Shown one piece after another: positions 1 to 9,351 of a stretch of 64,000 nucleotides of DNA (positions within the stretch are counted from its first letter, which is position 1; every line of letters starts with the position of its first letter). Origin of the DNA: Dolichospermum flos-aquae CCAP 1403/13F (lineage in GTDB: Bacteria > Cyanobacteriota > Cyanobacteriia > Cyanobacteriales > Nostocaceae); the NCBI RefSeq assembly GCF_012516395.1, contig NZ_CP051206.1:4072001-4136000 (forward strand). The letters run 5' to 3'. The notes below the pieces were generated by a model. It did not search any database. It saw only the letters and a program-made list of their open reading frames with translations, and was not told where the DNA came from. A program made the position numbers and the translations under genes.

Positions 1-289
1 CAGTGGGACAAACCCCCGTACATAAACCACAGTGAACGCATACATCCTCATCAATGATAATTTCACCTAAACCCAGGGAAACATGAATATGTTGCGATCG
101 CATCCATTCAATTGCTGCATCTAACTGATCAATGTCTCCCAATAATTCTACTACCAGTTTACCAATTTGGTTAGGCGCAACTTGGGCGCGAATAATATTC
201 GCAGCGACATTAAAATCCTTTGCTAGTCGGTAGGTAACAGGCATTTGAATCGCCCGTTTAGGAAAAGTCAGGGTAACTCTTTTTTTCAT
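1..289 (-). CDS. NIL-domain / 4Fe-4S ferredoxin protein (3' end outside window)
   Basis: The minus strand opens at an ATG (287-289) and stays open to the window edge, so only the first 96 codons are visible. The N-terminal part (about residues 3-75) resembles the NIL ligand-binding domain found at the end of MetN-type ABC ATPases. It is followed by a ferredoxin-type cysteine cluster read as VCVHCGLCTGVCPT at the window edge. NIL plus 4Fe-4S proteins of this type are common in cyanobacteria; their role (metal or sulfur handling, electron transfer) is not settled. It is divergent from the thioredoxin gene at 350. Confidence 0.8.
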   Translation of the reverse strand, partial: MKKRVTLTFPKRAIQMPVTYRLAKDFNVAANIIRAQVAPNQIGKLVVELLGDIDQLDAAIEWMRSQHIHVSLGLGEIIIDEDVCVHCGLCTGVCPT

Positions 290-349
290 TATGTTAGAAA
301 ACAGTAAACTAGATGATGAACTAAGTTAATAAGTCTTAATAAATTGATT

Positions 350-916
350 ATGAGTACCCAAGCCCCTGTAAATTCTAGTAACCGCATCAAAAACTTCTTA
401 ATTGCCATTGTAGCGATCGCTTTGGGAGTTGCCCTCTTCTTAGGACTTAAAACTGATTCTACCTCAGTTTCCCTGGCGGAATTGGGTAAAACTGCTATTC
501 CCTTAGAAGTAGCCCTCAGCAACGGAAAACCTTCTCTAGTCGAGTTTTATGCCGATTGGTGTACAGTTTGCCAGAAGATGACACCCGACATGGCCAAACT
601 CCGAGAAAAGTACAATAACAACCTGAATTTTGTCATGTTGAATGTTGATAATACCAAATGGTTGCCAGAAATGCTCAAATATCGAGTAGATGGCATTCCC
701 CACTTTGTATTTTTGGGTAAACAAGGAGAAACCATCGCTGAAACCATTGGTGATATTCCCCGCACCATTATGGCTAGTAATTTAGAAGCTTTAATTACTG
801 GTTCTACCCTTCCCCACATTCAAGGTAATGGTAAAACCTCCCAATTTTCCGTCTCAGTCGCCACAGATGGAAATCAAGATGATCCTCGCAGTCATGGTAG
901 CCAAGTTGTAAATTAG
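350..916 (+). CDS. Membrane-anchored thioredoxin-like protein (TxlA/HCF164 type)
   Basis: A 188-residue thioredoxin-fold protein. One membrane segment lies at about residues 15-33, followed by a thioredoxin domain with the redox motif WCTVC (Cys71, Cys74) and a cis-proline loop GIPHF near residue 117. Family knowledge: TxlA/HCF164 proteins are thylakoid-anchored thiol oxidoreductases that move reducing power across the membrane, for example for cytochrome b6f assembly. The ATG at 350 is preferred over an in-frame TTG two codons upstream because it starts a typical MSTQ N-terminus. The C-terminal 30 or so residues are polar and probably disordered. Confidence 0.85.
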   Translation: MSTQAPVNSSNRIKNFLIAIVAIALGVALFLGLKTDSTSVSLAELGKTAIPLEVALSNGKPSLVEFYADWCTVCQKMTPDMAKLREKYNNNLNFVMLNVDNTKWLPEMLKYRVDGIPHFVFLGKQGETIAETIGDIPRTIMASNLEALITGSTLPHIQGNGKTSQFSVSVATDGNQDDPRSHGSQVVN

Positions 917-1000
917 ATGATTGGGGATTAGGAATTGGGAATTGGTATTATTTAATTATTGACTAAAAAAGCATCAAATTTTTTCATGTCTTCCATAAAT

Positions 1001-1020
1001 ATAGCAATCCTATTTGATTT
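1001..1020 (+). repeat. 20-bp box (ATAGCAATCCTATTTGATTT) beside palindrome
   Basis: The same box recurs at 42402-42421 and, inverted and with one or a few changes, at 17327-17346 and 30147-30166. Three of the four copies lie 19-40 bp from a copy of the GATCCC palindrome, which suggests that both are parts of one dispersed element. Confidence 0.6.
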
Positions 1021-1039
1021 ATAAAGGAAAGGAGGTTCA

Positions 1040-1070
1040 GATCCCCGACTTCTTGAAGAAGTCGGGGATC
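1040..1070. repeat. GATCCCCGACTTCTT palindrome, copy 1
   Basis: Perfect 15-bp inverted repeat around a single G. RNA from either strand would form a strong hairpin. It lies between the thioredoxin gene (+) and the nucleotidyltransferase gene (-), so it could also end transcription from both sides. Confidence 0.85.
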
Positions 1071-1155
1071 TTTGTATTCGTTCATAATCTATTAACTCTA
1101 TTCACCAATTATTCAAGCTTGATTAGTTCTTCAGCAATTTTTTTTCTCAATGCAA

Positions 1156-1533
1156 TCATAGCTCTATTCCTTGAGAAATTGCAGGTAAAATATAAGGTTT
1201 AGCGTGTTGTGCTTCCATCAAATCAAGAGAAAAATCTTCAGCAATATCCAAAAGAACACCCACTGCTTTAAAATAATCTTTTTCTGGTAAACCCCAAACA
1301 GCTAAATCAATATCAGAACGCCAACTCATTTGTTGATGATCCAATAAAGAACCGAATAAGACAACTTTTTCTGCGCCAAATCTTTCTTTCAAGATTTTGG
1401 CACATTGTCGCGCAATTTTCAAACCTTGTTTTTGGCGTTCTTGCATAGCGACTAGAAACTGAGGACGATTTTTTCTAGCCTCTAAAACCTCTTGGATAAT
1501 TCGTTGTTTAGTAGCTTCATTAATGAGACTCAT
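1156..1533 (-). CDS. MNT-type nucleotidyltransferase domain protein (orphan)
   Basis: A 125-residue protein with the minimal nucleotidyltransferase signature: GS at 61-62, then SDIDLAV with metal-binding Asp74 and Asp76, and a third acidic residue near 104 (SLDLME). Family knowledge: MNT proteins act as antitoxins that AMPylate or neutralise HEPN toxins and are normally encoded beside a HEPN gene. No HEPN reading frame is visible on either side, so this is an orphan or has been separated from its partner. The N-terminal 45 residues are helical and basic. GATCCC palindromes lie on both sides of the gene (1040-1070 and 1584-1613). Confidence 0.75.
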   Translation of the reverse strand: MSLINEATKQRIIQEVLEARKNRPQFLVAMQERQKQGLKIARQCAKILKERFGAEKVVLFGSLLDHQQMSWRSDIDLAVWGLPEKDYFKAVGVLLDIAEDFSLDLMEAQHAKPYILPAISQGIEL

Positions 1534-1583
1534 AGTTTCTCAAATATGGGAATTTTCTAAAATAATTATAACTTAAAGTTTCA

Positions 1584-1613
1584 GATCCCTGACTTCTTCA
1601 AGAAGTCAGGGAT
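1584..1613. repeat. GATCCCTGACTTCTT palindrome, copy 2
   Basis: Inverted repeat of the same family as copy 1 with the variant CCTGAC/GTCAGG in both arms. The compensating change in both arms keeps the hairpin intact. Confidence 0.8.
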
Positions 1614-1674
1614 ATTTTTATTTCTGTCCTCAAAGTAAGATAGTGTATGATTGTCTTTTTTCTCAAAATTTACT

Positions 1675-2910
1675 ATGGCTACAATTAACGACAACTACCT
1701 GAAACTCAAAGCTGGTTATCTGTTTCCAGAAATTGCGCGACGGGTAAATGCTTTTGCACAAGCTAACCCTGATGCTAAAATCATTCGCTTGGGGATTGGT
1801 GATGTCACCGAACCCTTACCAGAAGCTTGTCGCACAGCCATGATTAAAGCTGTAGAAGATATGGGCGATCGCTCATCTTTCAAAGGATATGGCCCAGAAC
1901 AAGGTTATAATTGGTTAAGGGAGAAAATCGCCACCCACGACTTCCAGGCACGGGGAGCAGCCATAGAAGCCGATGAAATCTTCATTTCCGACGGTTCTAA
2001 GTGCGATTCCGGCAACATTCTCGATATTTTTGGCAAAAATAACATCATCGCCGTTACAGACCCCGTATACCCCGTTTACGTAGATACCAACGTCATGGCA
2101 GGTAACACCGGAGATGCTAATGAAAAAGGTGAATATGGTGGTTTAGTTTATTTACCTGTTACTGCTGAAAACAATTTTACCGCTGAAATTCCTAGCCAAA
2201 AAGTTGATTTAATTTATCTTTGCTTTCCTAATAATCCCACAGGTGCAACTGCAACCAAAGAACATTTGCAAGCATGGGTAAATTATGCCAAAGCTAACGG
2301 TTCAATTATCTTTTTTGATGCCGCTTATGAAGCATTTATTACTGATCCTAGTTTACCTCATTCTATTTTTGAAATCGAAGGTGCTAGAGATTGTGCAATT
2401 GAATTTCGTTCTTTCTCCAAAAATGCCGGGTTTACTGGAACTCGTTGCGCTTTAACTGTTGTTCCCAAAACCCTCACAGCCAAAGCCGCTGACGGTTCTA
2501 ATGTGGAAATTTGGAAACTCTGGAATCGTCGTCAATCTACCAAATTTAATGGCGTTTCCTACATTATTCAACGGGGTGCAGAAGCAGTTTATTCAGAAGC
2601 AGGACAAGCACAAATCAAAGCTTTGGTAAACTTCTATTTAGACAATGCCAAAATCATCCGTGAAGAACTCACAAACGCAGGTTTAAAAGTTTATGGTGGC
2701 GTAAATGCACCTTATGTATGGGTGCAAACTCCTCATGGTTTATCCAGTTGGGAATTTTTTGATAAGTTATTAGAAACTGTGAATGTGGTGGGAACTCCTG
2801 GTTCTGGTTTCGGTGCTGCGGGTGAGGGTTATTTCCGTATTTCGGCCTTTAATAGTCGGGAAAATGTCGAAGAAGCTATGAAGCGAATTACCGCTAAGTT
2901 TACGGTGTAA
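1675..2910 (+). CDS. dapL: LL-diaminopimelate aminotransferase
   Basis: A 411-residue fold-type I PLP aminotransferase. It converts tetrahydrodipicolinate directly to LL-diaminopimelate with glutamate as amino donor, in lysine and peptidoglycan biosynthesis. The DapL signature is clear: the PLP lysine (Lys249) lies in [13 protein letters not shown], with FPNNPTG near 184-190 and DAAYEAF near 215-221. Length matches the family. The ATG at 1675 is chosen over an upstream TTG because the encoded N-terminus [20 protein letters not shown] matches DapL proteins. The gene stands alone, preceded by a palindromic repeat. Confidence 0.95.
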   Translation: MATINDNYLKLKAGYLFPEIARRVNAFAQANPDAKIIRLGIGDVTEPLPEACRTAMIKAVEDMGDRSSFKGYGPEQGYNWLREKIATHDFQARGAAIEADEIFISDGSKCDSGNILDIFGKNNIIAVTDPVYPVYVDTNVMAGNTGDANEKGEYGGLVYLPVTAENNFTAEIPSQKVDLIYLCFPNNPTGATATKEHLQAWVNYAKANGSIIFFDAAYEAFITDPSLPHSIFEIEGARDCAIEFRSFSKNAGFTGTRCALTVVPKTLTAKAADGSNVEIWKLWNRRQSTKFNGVSYIIQRGAEAVYSEAGQAQIKALVNFYLDNAKIIREELTNAGLKVYGGVNAPYVWVQTPHGLSSWEFFDKLLETVNVVGTPGSGFGAAGEGYFRISAFNSRENVEEAMKRITAKFTV

Positions 2911-2990
2911 TTCAAGTTTAATTATTTGTGGTGGGTCATTCCCACCCTAATTTTGTTAAACTTAATCAATCAATAATAATAATAAATGCT

Positions 2991-3629
2991 ATGAGTGTAG
3001 CTATTCCTGTTTTCAAAGCCGTTAGTCAGATACAATTAACGCCTGGTAGTACAATTAATATTCCAGATGTTAGCTGGGAAGAATTTGAGGCGATTTTACA
3101 AGAACTGGGAGAAAAAAGAGCTTCACGAATTGCCTATAATCAAGGTAATTTAGAAATTATGGTTCCTTTACCTGAGCATGAAATTTCCAAAGATCTAATT
3201 TCTGATATTGTTAAAATATTGTTGAAAGCTAAAGGGATTAAATATCAACCTTTTGGTTCAACAACTTTTAAAAAACAAGGTACAGCAGGAATTGAACCAG
3301 ATGCTTGTTTTTATATTCAAAATTATCAACAAATGATTGGTTTGCGGAGGTTACAACCTGATCATCTACCACCAGATTTAGCTATAGAAATTGATGTGAC
3401 ATCAAAAACAACTCTTGATGCTTCTGAAGCCATTGGAGTTCCAGAATTATGGATATATGATAGTGGTAAATTGGCTATTTATTTGTTGAAAAATGGTAAA
3501 TATATCAAATCTGATCAAAGTCCCTATTTTGAAGATATAGCTATTACTCAGATTATCCCTAATGTGATCAAAAGGAGTTGGGAAGTAGGCAGTTTTCAGG
3601 CTTTAGAAGAATTTGCAGTAAAAATATAA
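2991..3629 (+). CDS. Uma2 family endonuclease-like protein
   Basis: A 212-residue PD-(D/E)XK superfamily protein of the Uma2 (DUF820) group, which is expanded in cyanobacteria. Visible motifs are EPD with Asp104 and PPDLAIEID with Glu133/Asp135, where the usual E-x-K is altered to E-I-D followed by SKT. Biological role is unknown for nearly all family members; links to transposons or DNA processing have been proposed. The ATG at 2991 is chosen because upstream in-frame sequence reads through non-coding DNA. Confidence 0.8.
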   Translation: MSVAIPVFKAVSQIQLTPGSTINIPDVSWEEFEAILQELGEKRASRIAYNQGNLEIMVPLPEHEISKDLISDIVKILLKAKGIKYQPFGSTTFKKQGTAGIEPDACFYIQNYQQMIGLRRLQPDHLPPDLAIEIDVTSKTTLDASEAIGVPELWIYDSGKLAIYLLKNGKYIKSDQSPYFEDIAITQIIPNVIKRSWEVGSFQALEEFAVKI

Positions 3630-3750
3630 TCCATTTTAAGTATCAATTATTACTTAACAGCAGATCAAACATCAAAATCTAGAGATTATTTTGTTAATAA
3701 GGGTTGATTGAAGTATAATGTTAGTACAACTAATTTAGAGGTTGATTTAT

Positions 3751-5232
3751 ATGAAATTGATCATCAAAAATTTAGGTCCGATTAAAAACAATACTCAAGC
3801 CATTGATTTATCGAAAGATTTTTTTGTTTTTGTTGGCCGCAATAATAGCGGTAAAAGCTATGTCGCTCAATTATTATGGGCAATTTTTAATGAAGATATA
3901 ATTCATAAATTTGCACGTACCAATGTAGAAATAATTGATAATAAAATTGTAGAAAATATAAATAACGTCGCAGTTACTTCTGAGTTAATTGGAGAAATTT
4001 TGGATAAATATAGTTTATTTTTGCAAGAAGAGACTAAGAGAGAGATATTTAATATAGGTAAAAATTCCCAAGTACTCAATAATATTGTCATTCGTTTTGA
4101 ATATGAAAAATCTGAATTATCTGAATTAAGAGAAAAAGAAATTGGAGGAATTGTCAAAATAAAAGATAATGAAGGCAATACATTAGAATATATAGAATTT
4201 AAAAAAGATCAAGGAGATTTAATATATAAATTTATAGAGAGACAATTACCAGAGAGTATGAAAGAAATAATTCCTAAAAAATCTTTAGACAGAGATTTAC
4301 TGGATAAAAAAAAGTTCTTTCTAATTGCAACAATAATTAGAACAATGTTGAAACATTACCATGAGACATTTTTCTTAGCAGCTAGTAGAATTTTCTTTTC
4401 TACATTCTATCGTTATATTTATGAGGTTGATAGAAAAAGACGTGAACAAGATATCAAAAAATTGGTAGATTTACTGGAAAATCCCCGCAAGAAAGGAAAT
4501 ATTCAATTATCTGATCTTGAAGAGTTAGATTTTAAAAGAAAATATACAGAACCTATGAATCAGGTTTTTGAAAAACTTTTTTCTCTTGAAGAAAATATTG
4601 AGGGACATTATATCAATCTTGTTGAACAGCTACAACAAATTCTTGGAGGTGAGATAAAAGTTATTCGTCCAGAAGGAATTGGTGTGGCAGAACTTTATTT
4701 TAAAATAGATTCTGTTGATGAACCTTTGCCCATGTATTTAGCTTCTTCTTCTGTTAATCAACTAACAACTCTCTATTTATATTTAAAATATTGGGCATTA
4801 GAAAAGAATAACTTTTTAATGATAGATGAACCAGAAGTTAACTTACATCCTGAAAATCAAATTAAGTTAATCAATATATTAATACAGTTTATTCAAAATG
4901 AAACAGGAAATAAAGTATTAATAACAACCCATAGTTCTATGTTAGCTAGTGCTATTAACAACTATATATATTTGGATGTTCTTAAAAGTCGAGTTAATGT
5001 CAAAAAAATTATAGAGGAAAATAAATTAAAATATGTTGATTCATCTATTTCTATATCACAAGACAACGTAGGTGTTTATTTTTTCACAGGTGATAAGATA
5101 ATAGATTATGAAAGTAGTAATGATGGGATCTATTTTAGAAACTTTAGAGAGGTTGAAAACAATTTAGATAACTCACTTCGCATTCTGACTGATTATATTT
5201 ATCTTCAAGAAGATGAGGTTGAAGATGAGTAA
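3751..5232 (+). CDS. AAA family (OLD/AAA_15-like) ATPase of a two-gene cassette
   Basis: A 493-residue SMC/ABC-type ATPase. Walker A is GRNNSGKS (29-36); Walker B is LMIDEPEVNLHPE with Asp359 and Glu360; the H-loop is TTHSSM with His394. Between them lies a long, charged, helical insertion (about 60-320), as in OLD, PtuA and AriA ATPases. No TOPRIM domain follows; the C-terminal 90 residues are unassigned. The ATG at 3751 follows TTTAGAGG. The gene overlaps the next one by 8 bp, so the two are translationally coupled. Both are more AT-rich than neighbouring housekeeping genes, which suggests horizontal transfer. A defence role is inferred from architecture only. Confidence 0.8.
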   Translation: MKLIIKNLGPIKNNTQAIDLSKDFFVFVGRNNSGKSYVAQLLWAIFNEDIIHKFARTNVEIIDNKIVENINNVAVTSELIGEILDKYSLFLQEETKREIFNIGKNSQVLNNIVIRFEYEKSELSELREKEIGGIVKIKDNEGNTLEYIEFKKDQGDLIYKFIERQLPESMKEIIPKKSLDRDLLDKKKFFLIATIIRTMLKHYHETFFLAASRIFFSTFYRYIYEVDRKRREQDIKKLVDLLENPRKKGNIQLSDLEELDFKRKYTEPMNQVFEKLFSLEENIEGHYINLVEQLQQILGGEIKVIRPEGIGVAELYFKIDSVDEPLPMYLASSSVNQLTTLYLYLKYWALEKNNFLMIDEPEVNLHPENQIKLINILIQFIQNETGNKVLITTHSSMLASAINNYIYLDVLKSRVNVKKIIEENKLKYVDSSISISQDNVGVYFFTGDKIIDYESSNDGIYFRNFREVENNLDNSLRILTDYIYLQEDEVEDE

Positions 5233-5920
5233 AAATAATAAATTTTATTTAAATAATCCTAAAAAACCAAGTGTTCATTCTCTCAGAGATAAATTACATA
5301 AAGCTTTAGCTAAAGAAGAATTTATTGTTGAAATTCCTGTGACTGAAGATGAGATAATTGAAATTGAAGAAGAGACTGTTCCTGTAAAACTTAAAAAAGT
5401 CTTTATTCATAAATTAAATTATTCTGATGATAAATCAAAAGTAGAAAAAATTTGGAGAATTAATTTAGAAAAGAATCTATCTGGTATCTCAACTAGTGGT
5501 GCGACTCCTGAATGTGCTATTTTGGTTTTACAAAAGTATGAAAGTAGTTATAGATTAAAGATTCTTTTAATTGAATTAAAATCTAGTATAGATGATGAAA
5601 AATTAGAAGAAATTCGCAACAAGTTTAGCTGTGCAATGTCTAGAATATATATGTTGCTAGTTTTGAATAATCACTTAAATTTAACTAAAGGTTACAGTGA
5701 AGAAGAAATATATATAGATTTTAAGGGTATTTTATTTTATATAAAAAACAATCTAAAAGGTGAATACGATAGAGAATTTCATGAAATATTCAATCATGAT
5801 AGTTCAGGATCATTAACTTGTGAAACAATTTTAAACAAGGAAGATAAAATTAAAGTTAAATTTTTTTGTTGGCAAGACGAAAAAACAATAAGTTTACAAG
5901 ACTTATTATCTAAAAATTAA
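5225..5920 (+). CDS. Partner of the AAA ATPase; probable PD-(D/E)XK-like protein
   Basis: A 231-residue protein that I do not recognise as a named family. The central part reads TPECAIL (Glu96), then KILLIELKSS with Glu117 and Lys119. This E-x(20)-E-x-K spacing is what a PD-(D/E)XK nuclease core looks like, with Glu replacing the first Asp. A helix with NKFSCAMSRIYMLL follows, as expected for the fold. The start at 5225 is chosen because GAGG lies just upstream; an in-frame ATG at 5213 would lengthen it by four residues. The overlap with the ATPase gene implies that they work together, with this protein as the possible effector. Confidence 0.6.
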   Translation: MSKNNKFYLNNPKKPSVHSLRDKLHKALAKEEFIVEIPVTEDEIIEIEEETVPVKLKKVFIHKLNYSDDKSKVEKIWRINLEKNLSGISTSGATPECAILVLQKYESSYRLKILLIELKSSIDDEKLEEIRNKFSCAMSRIYMLLVLNNHLNLTKGYSEEEIYIDFKGILFYIKNNLKGEYDREFHEIFNHDSSGSLTCETILNKEDKIKVKFFCWQDEKTISLQDLLSKN

Positions 5921-5929
5921 TATCAATTC

Positions 5930-6733
5930 CTATTCTCTCCTTTCCCCCGCAGTTCTAATCAATTCCCCTATCAAAGCCACAATAGCAGTCATCGAAATTA
6001 ACATCACACTTAAAGCATTAATATCCGGTTTGACTCCCGTTCTAATGCGGCTAAAAATTTCCATTGGTAAGGTATTAGTCCCACTTCCCGCAGTAAAACT
6101 AGCAATTAAAAAATCATCCAAACTCAATACAAAAGCCAATAAACACCCAGAAATAATTGCTGGCATTAATTGCGGTAATAAAACTAAAATAAAGGCTTGT
6201 ATGGGGGTTGCACCTAAATCTAATGCTGCTTCTTCTAAATGAGGATTAATATTATTCATGCGCGAAGAAACCACCAAACCCACATAAGATAGACAAAATA
6301 CAATATGGGCAGCGATAATAGTCCAGATACTCAAAGGAATAGCAAAGGCTGCTAAACATACTAACGTAGAAACAGCGATCGCAATATCAGGAATTAATAA
6401 GGGTAAATAGGCAATTCCCTGATATAATTTCTTACCAGGAAAATCATAACGTGCCAACCCCACAGCCATTAATGTTCCGAACACTGCGGAAACTCCTACT
6501 GCACAAAAAGCCACCAACAAACTATTATATAACCCGGATAAAATCCGTTCGTCATTAAATAGTTTTCCATACCATTCCAGGGTGAATCCTTGCCATTTCG
6601 CACTATAAGGTGACTGATTAAAACTATAAAAAGCCAGTACCAAAATAGGTAGGTACATAAACACAAATATAACTAGTGCAAAAACTGCCTGCCAGGAAAC
6701 ACGCGGTTTATTTATTTGTTTGTATATATTCAT
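5930..6733 (-). CDS. potC: ABC transporter permease, spermidine/putrescine type
   Basis: A 267-residue inner-membrane permease with six hydrophobic segments and the binding-protein-dependent transport EAA loop around EEAALDLGATPIQAF. Sequence resembles PotC of the polyamine importer, which pairs with PotB, the ATPase PotA and the binding protein PotD. None of these lies next to it: the neighbours are the convergent cassette (10 bp away) and a divergent glycosyltransferase. The ATG at 6733 is preferred over a TTG at 6751. A related substrate specificity (iron or other small cation) cannot be excluded from sequence alone. Confidence 0.85.
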   Translation of the reverse strand: MNIYKQINKPRVSWQAVFALVIFVFMYLPILVLAFYSFNQSPYSAKWQGFTLEWYGKLFNDERILSGLYNSLLVAFCAVGVSAVFGTLMAVGLARYDFPGKKLYQGIAYLPLLIPDIAIAVSTLVCLAAFAIPLSIWTIIAAHIVFCLSYVGLVVSSRMNNINPHLEEAALDLGATPIQAFILVLLPQLMPAIISGCLLAFVLSLDDFLIASFTAGSGTNTLPMEIFSRIRTGVKPDINALSVMLISMTAIVALIGELIRTAGERRE

Positions 6734-7025
6734 TTTACCTAATATATGCAACTATTTATTTATCGTTATATATTATACTTATTTTTGTCTTTTAAGTCAA
6801 GTTCAAAATCCAAAATATAACAATTATATTTTGTCTAATTTATTTCTTAAGTATCAGACATTGACATTACCTCAGATAGACAAAATATATCAAATATAAA
6901 GCATAAGATTTGGTAGTACAATCATGAATAAGGGCGGTTTTTTTACTTTTAGCTATTTCCTGTTAGCTATTCAATTTATTTTCAAATAACTGGAAATAGA
7001 AATCGGATATTTTAGGAGATTGATA

Positions 7026-8099
7026 ATGAAAATTGCTCAAATTGCTCCACTGTGGGAGAGAGTACCACCACCAGCTTATGGTGGAATAGAATTGGTAGTG
7101 GGGTTATTAACTGATGAATTAGTCCGTCGAGGACATGAAGTGACATTATTTGCATCAGGAGATTCTTTAACTTTAGCCAAATTAATATCAGTTCATCCCC
7201 GCGCTTTAAGGCTAGATTCTACTATCAGAGATTCAAGTATTTATGAATTTCTACAAATAGCATCAGTCTATGAAAAAGCCGCAGATTTCGATATTATTCA
7301 TTCCCATATGGGAGTCGCAACATTAACATCTGCAAACCTGGTAACAACTCCTACAGTGCATACCTTACATGGCATTTTCACACCAGACAATGAAAAAATA
7401 TTTAAACATTGTCGAAAACAGCCTTATATTAGTATCTCTAATTCTCAAAAAGAACCCAGATTAGGATTAAATTATGTAGACACTGTTTATAATGGCATTG
7501 ATGTTAGTAGTTATGAATTTTATCCTCAACCAACAGAACCATCTTATTTAGCTTTTTTAGGCAGAATGTCTCTAGAAAAAGGACCACATTTAGCAATTGA
7601 AATTGCTAAAAAAACTGGTCGGAAGTTAAAACTTGCAGGTAAGGTAGATTTGGTAGATTGGGAATATTTTGAACAAAAAGTTAAACCGCATATTGATGGT
7701 CAGCAAATTGAATATTTAGGTGAAGCCAATCATCTCCAAAAAAATGCCCTTATGGGTGGTGCTTATGCAACTTTATTCCCAATTACTTGGCGAGAACCTT
7801 TTGGTTTAGTCATGGTAGAATCAATGGCATCAGGTACGCCTGTAATTGCCATGCGAATGGGTTCAACAGCAGAAGTGATTGTTAACGGGGAAACAGGTTT
7901 TCTCTGTGATAATGTCGAAGAATGTATTAATGCTATTGATCAAGTCAGGAGTTTAAATCGTTACGCTTGTCGTCAATATGTGGAAGAACATTTTAGTGTT
8001 CAGCAAATGACTGATGGTTATGAAGCAGTTTATCAAAAGCTAATTGCAGAAAAATTAGCGCGACAAAATGGTTTTTCTCGCACTGCTTTAGTGAGTTAG
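7026..8099 (+). CDS. Family 4 glycosyltransferase
   Basis: A 357-residue GT-B enzyme. The N-terminal domain begins MKIAQIAPLWERVPPPAYGG, the glycine-rich acceptor loop of GT4 enzymes, and the C-terminal domain has the E-x7-E nucleotide-sugar motif (EPFGLVMVESMASGTPVIA). It should transfer a sugar from an activated donor to a glycan or lipid in the cytoplasm; donor and acceptor are not evident. AGGAG lies 7 bp before the ATG. It stands alone and is followed directly by a strong GC hairpin. Confidence 0.85.
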   Translation: MKIAQIAPLWERVPPPAYGGIELVVGLLTDELVRRGHEVTLFASGDSLTLAKLISVHPRALRLDSTIRDSSIYEFLQIASVYEKAADFDIIHSHMGVATLTSANLVTTPTVHTLHGIFTPDNEKIFKHCRKQPYISISNSQKEPRLGLNYVDTVYNGIDVSSYEFYPQPTEPSYLAFLGRMSLEKGPHLAIEIAKKTGRKLKLAGKVDLVDWEYFEQKVKPHIDGQQIEYLGEANHLQKNALMGGAYATLFPITWREPFGLVMVESMASGTPVIAMRMGSTAEVIVNGETGFLCDNVEECINAIDQVRSLNRYACRQYVEEHFSVQQMTDGYEAVYQKLIAEKLARQNGFSRTALVS

Positions 8100-8102
8100 T
8101 AG

Positions 8103-8121
8103 GGGTGGGGTTTCCCCACCC
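8103..8121 (+). terminator. GC-rich hairpin after glycosyltransferase
   Basis: Perfect 8-bp stem GGGTGGGG / CCCCACCC with a TTT loop, 3 bp after the stop codon. There is no clear T-run, so it may act as an mRNA 3'-end hairpin. A near-identical hairpin follows pheS at 41747-41765. Confidence 0.55.
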
Positions 8122-8147
8122 AGAGAACTTCTTTCTAACTGCCTTTC

Positions 8148-8603
<456 letters not shown>

Positions 8604-8725
8604 TATATTAGTAAAAAGAAATGCAGAGATTCACAATTATTAACTTAACAGTTTTTAACATTTCTCTCCAGCTTAATGAGTTATTTACTAGGCATCTCCG
8701 GTAATTGTGCGTGGTTTGAAACCCT

Positions 8726-8755
8726 TGTAGAGACGTTCTATAGAACGTCTCTACA
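8726..8755. repeat. 30-bp perfect palindrome (TGTAGAGACGTTCTA arms)
   Basis: Perfect self-complementary sequence with 15-bp arms, between queF and the next minus-strand gene. Palindromes with the core GTAGAGACGTT are, from memory, common in Nostocales intergenic DNA. Here it follows the stop of the minus-strand gene at 8773 and could end its transcript. Confidence 0.8.
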
Positions 8756-8772
8756 TTCATTTTCGGAGAGGT

Positions 8773-9195
8773 CTACTCAATTTCTTTTTCCCAGTCAGGA
8801 CAATTTTTATCATCCCAACCATGAGGGTGCATAGCACAGACTAACAAATTACCGCTATAAACCTGGCCATGATAGTTACTACAACCAATACAAGCAGCAT
8901 TTTTTTCTAGTGTAGCTTCTACTTGATATGGAAAACCAGGATCTATATCTTCGGTGATATCTTCCAGTTCCCAGTAAATCTCCAAAATTGGTTCGGCTAA
9001 ATCTTGTAAAAACTGTTCGTGCAACGTAGCTAAAGTATCAATATCAGCCTCAAATGCGCTTTGTACTTCTTCAGTAATCTGTTCCGTAACTTCAAAAAAA
9101 GCGTCTATCATGTCATTCACTCCGAGGAAGAACTGCTCTACTTCATCAGCCACGGTTTCGATCATGTCTATTAAGTCTTTTTGCCACTCTTCCAT
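8773..9195 (-). CDS. Conserved cyanobacterial acidic protein with C-terminal Cys/His cluster
   Basis: A 140-residue, strongly acidic protein. Residues 1-95 are predicted to be long amphipathic helices rich in Glu and Asp. The C-terminal 45 residues carry a conserved-looking cluster, CIGCSNYHGQ, then CAMHPHGW and CPDW, which could bind a metal. I recognise the C-terminal motif as recurrent in cyanobacterial proteins of unknown function, but I cannot give a role. It lies upstream of queF on the same strand, separated by 169 bp and a palindrome, so co-transcription is doubtful. Confidence 0.7.
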   Translation of the reverse strand: MEEWQKDLIDMIETVADEVEQFFLGVNDMIDAFFEVTEQITEEVQSAFEADIDTLATLHEQFLQDLAEPILEIYWELEDITEDIDPGFPYQVEATLEKNAACIGCSNYHGQVYSGNLLVCAMHPHGWDDKNCPDWEKEIE

Positions 9196-9351
9196 AACTT
9201 ATACTCTCAAAGGCTAAAAACATGATGCTAAATGCCGTCTGACTGAAAGTTATAGAGTCTACGGTTAGTAATTGCAACTAAAACCATCTTGGGTATAGCG
9301 TCATTTTTCTAGAATTAAAAGTTACTGATACCCAAGGTGAAAATTTTATCT

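Noticed and set aside
1014-1202. 62-codon plus-strand ORF
   Set aside because: It spans the palindrome and the 3' end of the nucleotidyltransferase gene on the other strand; no ribosome-binding site.
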